64,000 nt of DNA from Neltuma alba (taxonomy: Eukaryota; Streptophyta; Magnoliopsida; Fabales; Fabaceae). The stretch spans positions 124,001-188,000 of the forward strand of contig NW_021635580.1 of the NCBI RefSeq assembly GCF_004799145.2, written 5' to 3'. Below the pieces are notes generated by a model. That model saw nothing but the letters and a program-made list of their open reading frames with translations. It was not told the DNA's origin and made no database searches. Positions 57,744 to 64,000 of this stretch are shown one piece after another (position 1 is the first letter of the stretch; each line of letters starts with the position of its first letter). The position numbers and the translations under genes were made by a program.

Positions 57744-59212
57744 TGACGAGAGCCTTTTTATCGTTCGCTTGGGGTTCTCACTCAAAAATAAATCCAAGCT
57801 ATGCAGTATAATGCAAACTCAGGTCATTTCACGCTTGAGAGCCTTAATTAATTACCTAAGTTAGACTAAATGCCATGCAAAGCAATGAAAAGGGCTTTTT
57901 AGGTTTTTAACATTTAATGAAATGTGCCAAAATTGAATGCAATGAAAACAAACCTAAGATACTACATTTTTAGTGTTTTAAGATAATAATGATGTAATGG
58001 AAATGATTTATAGGAAATCTCTTAAAAATGGTTTTGATGGCAATCATAGTTCACTTAAATATTGGGAGTTTCAAAATCCATTAGGTTTTCTTTATAAGAA
58101 CCTCATTAACTCAATGAGTCCAAAGCTTCATTAATGAACTCATTAATGAAAACTTTGTTTAGCTTCCCTAATGTGTAAATTTGGAATGATCATGCAATTG
58201 ACTCAATGTAACACACAATCAACTCAGTACCGAAACATAACCATGCAAGATAGGAGAGAATCATGATAGTTACAATAAGCATATATGCAACCACATATAT
58301 TTAAGCACAAATTCAACATCAATCAATCCAAATTACAAATGTTAATCATTAACCACTGATTACAGAATTAATCAAAGTGTCTAACTAAGACTTTACAACT
58401 CCTAGACCTAGGAAATTATAAACACAAAGCTAGAAACTAAAGATTAAAACTAAAACTCCCCTTTGAAGCTTGGAAACTCATGTTACTCCACCATTTTCAA
58501 GAGTTGGAAAAGCTAGCTCATCATAGCCTTGGAATCAGCTCTAACCAGAGTTCAATCTTCAGCCATAACAGTCAGGAGATGAAGGAAATGAAAGTGGATG
58601 AAGAAGAAGTGCAGGAAAATAGAAGGTGAAGGAGATGGAGATGGAGGATTAGGGTTCTGTGGGAAAGATGAGAAGAGATGATGATAGAAACATAGGTGGT
58701 GGCTGAATAATAGTGTCTCACCTCACCCATTCCCAAAATAGGGTTCTAACCTGAAAATTGCGTGTATGGGTCAGTTCTTGGGGGTAGGTAGGTCAGAATT
58801 TCCCGAAATGGTCGGGTCTGAAATTTACTGATACGAGGGGTTCGCCGCAGCGAACCATGGCCGAGAGCTTTCCTTCTTGACGGACGATGTTCGACACGGC
58901 GAAAGCAGAAGTGTGCCGCGGTGAACTGAGGCAGAGGCTCCTTTCTTGCTTCTTGTGCCTTGAGTTCTTCAATTCTGGCCCCAATCTCAAGTGTCCTACA
59001 ATAAAAAGTAATAATTTGAAGCATCAATTGTCCTAGAAATCAACTGAATATAATTAATAGCCAATTATGACAATTTTACCCTCAAAAAGACACTAACTCA
59101 AAGTAAGGACTCTTAATCTAAATTAAGCACAATTATCATCAAAAGGAACCAAAATCTATGATAACTACCCTTAAAATGATATGAAATAACAAAGAACAAT
59201 TGGGTTCAATCA
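57744..59212 (-). repeat. 5' LTR of Athila-type element 1
   Basis: 1469 bp, TGATTGAACCC at 59212 to CTCTCGTCA at 57744, the partner of 42422-43893. Its cassette has lost palindrome symmetry at each box by transitions or single changes. It contains the ORF repeated from the other LTR, which is not a gene. Confidence 0.9.
58841..58925. repeat. Palindrome cassette in the 5' LTR
   Basis: TTCGCCGCAGCGAA, TTCGACACGGCGAA and GTGCCGCGGTGAAC, with GGCCGAGAGC. It is the allele of the cassette at 43522-43607. Confidence 0.88.
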
Positions 59213-60773
59213 CATGCTCTCCCATAAGCCTCTTTAGGATCTACTATGACCCTGGATCCTTTCGTATTATATCAAGCCATGTTCTGTTCTTTAGAGCCTT
59301 TAGACTAATGGACTGAGTTAAAGACTAAGTAGCCTACTCTCAGCTGGTAACTTGACTAATTATTCCCCAAGACAAGTCATAAATAGCAGTATTGTCTTCT
59401 TCTCAATCCTTTCTGTCAACTTCAGAATATTTCATCTTTCCTGCCTTTCTTTTTCTCTTAACTTTTAGCTACCTCATGCCATTTTCCTTTCACTGTGCCC
59501 CTTTAATTCACTAGGCTATTGGCTTATATCCATGGCCTTTTAGGCTTGTCATTGTATCGATGCTAGTCTACCATGTCTTATGATTTTTTTCTCATCTTAC
59601 AAGGAGAGGTCTTGTAAAATCATCTCTATCATCTTCTTAGATATTCCATCCTTTCATTACTCTTGACTAACATCACTCTCATTAGGGTAAGGTTAACTCC
59701 TCAACTACTGTTACTCTTTCCTATAGGGGGACGTATTGCTCGTACTAAAGAAACGTCACTCAACCACTTTTCCTGTCTTGATGAAGGACATAACACTTTC
59801 ATAGGTATAGCACCACTCTACCACTTTGGGAGGATATGCTATTACCTTTATAATGTTGTCAACTGTATTGTAACAGTTTCCTTTCTTCCCTTTAAAGAAC
59901 AGCTCGCTCTTAGTAGAGCAGCGTCAACTTTATGTCAGAGAACCACCTCCCAATCTGAGAGACATTCTATGGCCAAGACTTGCTGGTTACTTAATCTCTA
60001 TCCCGCCACCTTCTTGCATGTCAAATCCCTATTAGAGGAGTCTCTTGCCCCAACTCGTTTGATCATCATGCAGTGGCATCCATCCATAGGAATCTCACCT
60101 CTTAAATTCCTTCTTAGCCTAAGTGCTACGGTTACACTTCTCGTAGATGCCTCAGGGACATAAAGGGATACTCAGTAGTCCTAAACATTATTGTATATCT
60201 AAGTATCATCAGGCTCTAGGCATCATCAGGAACTTACTTCTCTCTTTCTATATATTAGTTCCCAGTGCAACTATCAAATATCACATTCTCATCTATTTCT
60301 GTTCAACCCTGTCCTCAAGAGGGATCTTGCCTGACTCTACTCTTTCTAACTTTCTTTACCTTCCGACCATTCATTCCTCTGGTCAGGTATTGATCATTAT
60401 ACATTGATCATATCACATAGTGAATATTTAATCACCGTGCTGTGTTGTATCTAGGTCAGGCACCTAACTTATCATCAATTCTTTATTCAATATCATCAAA
60501 TCTCTATCCCTCTTGGTTTACTATCCCTTAGGGATTTCAACCTCTATTCAGGGATTTGAATAAACCTAAGCATCTTGTCCTGTTTCGCTGCCTCTGTCAA
60601 GGTTACATTGATTACTTAAGGTTTAGGTTGCCACTTGGTTCCCCTACTGGGACATTGACTCATACCCCTGACTCACTCACTGTACTCTTGGCTACTAGCC
60701 TCTGGGAGAGTCCTTTGACCTTGACTCACACCTTGGTCAATCTTTCTCAGCTTAACTATTTCTTTCTTGAGGG
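59213..60773 (-). mobile_element. Interior of the split T-element, continued
   Basis: Picks up where 42421 stopped (catgctctNccataagcctctttaggatcc) and runs in reverse along 29160-30650 of the plus-strand copy and 7700-9430 of the first copy. Non-coding; the 166-codon plus ORF at 59663-60163 is on the wrong strand and not shared with a known family. It ends at 60773, where a second Athila-type element begins. Confidence 0.65.
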
Positions 60774-62258
60774 TGATTGAACTCAATTTTTCCATGTTAT
60801 TTCATATCATTTTAAGGGTTTTTATCATAGATTTTAGCTCTTTTTAATGATAATTGTGCTTAATTTAGACTAAGAGTCCTTGCTTTGAGTTAGTGTCGTT
60901 TTGAGGGTAAAATTGTCATAATTGGTTATTAATTATATTCAACTGATTTCTAGGATAATTGATGCTTCAAAGTATTGCTTTTCATTGCAGGACACTTAGG
61001 AATTGGAGCCAACATCAAGGACTAAGGGATGACACAACACAAGATCAGAGCATCAATATTGGGCAGAGTTCGCTGCGGCCAACTTACAACTTTACTGTGG
61101 TGAAATCACAAGATTAGGCAAAGCTCCTCTCTGGAATACTTTGTATCGACAAAGTTATACTTGGGTCACGGTGAATTCCTCATATCAACAACGCCAGATT
61201 CAGATCAAAACGTGAAAATAGAGTATCTACTCATATGATCCGACCCAGATAGACCCCTTAAACCCTTAGAAACCCTATTTTCATAGAATAACTCCATTCT
61301 ATCATCTCCAATGCTTCTATTCTCTCATCTTCTTGCCTTTCCACCTCCATCTTCTTCCCCATCCATTTCCTTCCCCTCTCCTTCACTCCATCTCATTTCC
61401 CTCCACTCCCAGCTACCATCGCTGATGGATTCACTTCGGTTGGAGCTTTTCTTGAAGCTATGGAGGGCTGGGGTTTATCAACTCTTGAAGAATAGTGGAG
61501 TAGCATGAGTTTCCAGAATTCAAAGGGGAGTTTAGTTTTAGTTTTCAATTTTTAGCTATGATTTATGGCTTTCTAGGTCTAGGTGTTGTAAATTCTTAGT
61601 TAGGAACTTGGGATTGTTACTGTAATCATTGGTTAATGATTTACATTTATAGTTCAAATTAGTTAATATTGAGTTCTCTGCTTCAATATACGTAGTCACA
61701 TATATGTTTCCTTATAACTCTCTTGATTCTCTCTTATCTTGCATGGTCATGTTTTGATATTGAGTTGATTTTGGGTTGCAATGAACCAATTGCATGATCA
61801 TTCTCAAATTACAAATTAGGAGAGCTTAACAATGTTTTCATTAATAAATTTCATTGATTTAAACATTGGACTCAATGAGTCATTGAGGTTGTTATTCTAG
61901 AAAACCTAATGATTTTATAAAACTCCTAATATCTCAAGTAAACTACGATTGCCATTAAAACCATTTTCAAGAGGTTTCCTATCACCCATTTTTATTCCAT
62001 AATCATCTTATCAAAAATACCAAAAATATAGTAGCTTAGGTTTATTTCCATTACATATAGTTTAGTTACATTTCAATTTAATCTTAAAAACCCAAAACCC
62101 CATTTCATTGCATTACATGGCATTTAGTCTAGTTTAGGTCATCAATAAAGGCTCCTAAAAGTGACCACGACCTGGATTGCACTACTATAATACATCTCTT
62201 AGATCCGGTTATAAATTTCTTGCATTTGATCCCAAGGCGTAACGACATAGTTGAATCA
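60774..62258 (+). mobile_element. 5' LTR of Athila-type element 2
   Basis: 1485 bp from TGATTGAACTC to GTTGAATCA, the reverse-oriented relative of the LTRs of element 1 (shared ATGTTATTTCATATCATTTTAAGGG, GATGCTTCAAAGTATTG). It is followed by a primer site, so it is a 5' LTR; the element continues past the window end. It contains a palindrome cassette. Confidence 0.85.
61068..61177. repeat. Palindrome cassette in the LTR of element 2
   Basis: TTCGCTGCGGCCAA, TTTACTGTGGTGAA and GGGTCACGGTGAA: decayed boxes at the place of the element 1 LTR cassette. Confidence 0.65.
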
Positions 62259-62260
62259 AA

Positions 62261-62277
62261 TGGCATCGTTGTCGGGG
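62261..62277 (+). other. Primer binding site of element 2, mutated
   Basis: TGGCATCGTTGTCGGGG differs from TGGCGCCGTTGCCGGGG at three positions, each a G-to-A or C-to-T change, as expected from decay of methylated cytosines. Confidence 0.8.
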
Positions 62278-62797
62278 AGCTATTAAGTGATTCCCTAGGC
62301 TAGTTAATTGTCAACTTTGGTTGATTGGGGTTTTGTAGGTTACATTTTCACATTGTGCACAATAGGTTTTGCATTGCATAAAAATTTTGAGATATACAAA
62401 CAAAGATCTTGATCTTGATTTTGATTTTGATTTTTCCATATAGTTTCATACATTTCATAGCATTCTTTGCATTTTTGAGTTTTTGCTGCTTTGTGTTTTT
62501 GCTGTATTGTTTTGGTTTTCTCACTATTTGTGACACTTCGCTGTAGCCAACTTATTAGATTTTAGTAGGAATCCCTCTCGAGACACCTTTGTCATGGCCA
62601 ACTTTGTGTTTCGCCTTGGCGTAGCGTGTTGTACCAGACTATATTCTCCCCTCTTAGACAGCTTTGCCGCGGCAAGCCCTTCCTTTTGTCGCGGGGAAGG
62701 GTCCCCTGTTTAAAAAAATTTTTTTAGCTTCTTACCCTGTTTCTTTTTTTAGGTTAGTCTTAAGAACCCTTTTGGGATTTAATTGTTTTACTTTCTT
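62278..62797 (+). other. 5' leader of Athila-type element 2
   Basis: 0.52 kb untranslated leader with a short (GATTTT)n run near 62412-62440 and a palindrome cassette before the ORF. Confidence 0.7.
62536..62700. repeat. Palindrome cassette in the leader of element 2
   Basis: TTCGCTGTAGCCAA, TTTGTCATGGCCAA, TTTCGCCTTGGCGTA, TTTGCCGCGGCAAG and TTTGTCGCGGGGAA, with CCCTCTCGAGAC, the reverse sense of the CCGAGAG spacer. Confidence 0.75.
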
Positions 62798-64000
62798 ATG
62801 GCTTTGTTTAATAATAACTCAGATCCATCTGATCACCCTTCCTCTTTTATAGGCGACAACACTCTGATGGGTGATGATTTCTCTTAAGGATTTAATACTA
62901 TACAACAAGAATTGGATCTTCTTCAGGCATACTTTGATCATAGAGAACATGGTGGGACTTATCAAGGACATGATAACCCCTATCCTTACTATAACCATAG
63001 AAATGATTGGATGAATGACCTTCCATATTCCCCATACCATACCTCTTCATTCCATTCACACCCTAACCAACCTCCATCATTAGGATAACATTATGACTTA
63101 TCACCTCCACCATTCAATCCAAACTTTGAACACTTTTCATCACATCATCCATATCATGAGCTAAGCATTCCATCACATGAACCCTACCACCAATACACTT
63201 CCTTGTCTCACTAACCAGTTCATGAACCATTACCATCATTCCATCCATATTCCATTTCATACCTTGAACCATTCTCACTACATAATCCCTCTATTGAACC
63301 ATGTCTTCTACCAAGTGAATACTACCACCAACCCTTGTCCCAATCCATGTACCAACCCCTTCCTCAATCTCATGAACATCAATTTAGTGAACTTGACCCA
63401 TTTCTCACTATTCATAAGAATGACCAGATACAATTTTTAAAGGAAGCGTATGTTCGCTTGAATTCATACTATCATGGATTTCTTAAAGAGGTAGAGATAT
63501 CTGGAATCTCTAAGAAATCAAAGGAAGAGTTAGAAGAATGTCAGAGTATATTAGGCAAGTTCTTGAGTGATATAGCATAAATTGAGTCTGAGATTGGGAA
63601 AGATGAATCAAAATGTCTAGATTCACTCATGTAAGAGGCCGAGATGAAGTAAGAACATCTACAAACTTATAAGGACTTGTGCCCTATATCAGGTAATATT
63701 GCTCCTCTTCTTGAGGAGATTAACCCTTATGCTATAACTACTATTCCTATTGAAGTTATTGATGATGTGAGTGATGATGAGGTAGATGAGGAAACCATAG
63801 TTGAATCCCCTCATATGTTTAAAAATGAAAATTCTCACTCGAACACTTCTAATAGTAGTTGTTTAGTTGATGATGTTGCTTGCACTATCACTGCTTCTTT
63901 GTGTGAAGAACATGCTTCTCTTCCTAATGCGAGATTGGATGGTGAAACTGATTCTGATTTGAATGAACCTTCTTGTTCTTGTATTGCTCACACTATATGC
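62798..64000 (+). pseudogene. Unrecognised long ORF at the gag position of Athila-type element 2
   Basis: One frame runs from ATG at 62798 to the window end (401 codons) with no indel and six in-frame TAA stops (62885, 63086, 63212, 63578, 63632, 63650). The last 116 codons are open. The start is MALFNNNSDPSDHPSSF. Residues ~95-205 are rich in His, Pro, Tyr and Ser (HHPYHELSIPSHEPYHQY). Then comes a likely helical charged part (FLKEAYVRLNSYYHGFLKEV, KSKEELEECQSILGKFL), then an acidic Ser/Cys-rich region (DDVSDDEVDEET, EPSCSCIAHTIC). The acidic end resembles in style the linker after protease in element 1. It has no gag core or zinc knuckle that I can see. I do not recognise it; it may be a replaced or highly diverged gag of a non-autonomous lineage. 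Confidence 0.6.

Larger units (their letters stand above)
42422..59212 (-). mobile_element. Full-length Athila-type Ty3/Gypsy retrotransposon (element 1)
   Basis: A minus-strand element with LTRs at 57744-59212 (5') and 42422-43893 (3'), an Asp-tRNA-type primer site, and a polypurine tract. Internal order is gag, protease, RT, RNase H, integrase, and a third ORF, as in Athila elements. Flanks are catac (42417-42421) and catgc (59213-59217), a 5-bp duplication with one change. Joining the flanks restores a T-element segment that is intact elsewhere (30600-30650 in reverse). Length is about 13.7 kb without the solo LTR nested in its leader. I count about 39 substitutions between the LTRs, or ~97% identity. 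All coding regions are broken, so it is defective now. Confidence 0.9.

Noticed and set aside
59663..60163. 166-codon plus ORF
   Set aside because: It lies antisense within the non-coding T-element interior, is broken in the homologous copies (29160-31080), and matches no family I know.
62348..62536. Lys/Ile-rich minus ORF
   Set aside because: It is produced by a short (GATTTT)n microsatellite in the leader.

Overview
The window is plant nuclear DNA, most likely a dicot and probably pericentromeric or otherwise heterochromatic. It is AT-rich and almost wholly nested LTR retrotransposons and their debris. I found no host gene, rRNA, tRNA gene or CRISPR array. Every recognisable protein is a retroelement protein broken by stops and frameshifts. 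Three LTR groups dominate. (1) Long LTRs of about 2.6-3.1 kb beginning TGTCACATCC and ending GGTGTGACA, with an initiator-Met-tRNA-type primer site (TGGTATCAGAGC); I call these 'T-LTRs'. Their rare coding remnants (gag, DSG protease, RT start, integrase end with a chromodomain-like tail) point to Ty3/Gypsy chromoviruses of the Tekay/Del type. (2) Athila-type Ty3/Gypsy elements with LTRs of about 1.47 kb. (3) One SIRE-type Ty1/Copia LTR.

Layout, left to right: 1-3231 T-LTR (minus) carrying a PIF/Harbinger-like MITE; 3390-6470 SIRE-like LTR plus its 3' leader; 6473-9880 end of a T-LTR, primer site and long non-coding internal region; 9881-15365 an Athila-related remnant (LTR end and 3' untranslated region) split by a solo T-LTR; 15366-19053 T-LTR pieces with a nested solo LTR of Tat/Athila style; 19054-21062 T-LTR end, primer site and gag start; 21063-24995 minus T-LTR split by a solo T-LTR with a perfect target duplication; 25000-33434 a decayed element with two T-LTRs around gag/protease/RT/integrase fragments and a non-coding block; 33435-36990 further LTR pieces ending in a fold-back palindrome; 36990-41489 a 5' LTR, primer site and non-coding interior of a T-element that inserted into the 3' LTR of another T-element (41490-60773).

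That second T-element was split by a full-length Athila-type element (42422-59212, minus strand; target duplication catac/catgc; LTRs about 97% identical). Its gag-protease frame, RT/RNase H, integrase and third ORF are all recognisable but broken, and its leader is split by a solo T-LTR with perfect duplication acaac. At 60774 a second Athila-type element begins on the plus strand and runs off the window. It carries a long, unfamiliar His/Pro/Tyr-rich reading frame where gag would be expected.

The most unusual structure is a repeated cassette in the Athila-type LTRs and untranslated regions. Short GC-rich palindromes (TTCGCCGCGGCGAA) alternate with a CCGAGAGC-like motif. An apparent sister subfamily has a different palindrome (AGGTCGCGACCT) at the equivalent places. 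The T-LTRs also share a stem-loop (GAGATTTC/GAAATCTC or GAGATTC/GAATCTC) whose two arms differ between copies in a matched way.
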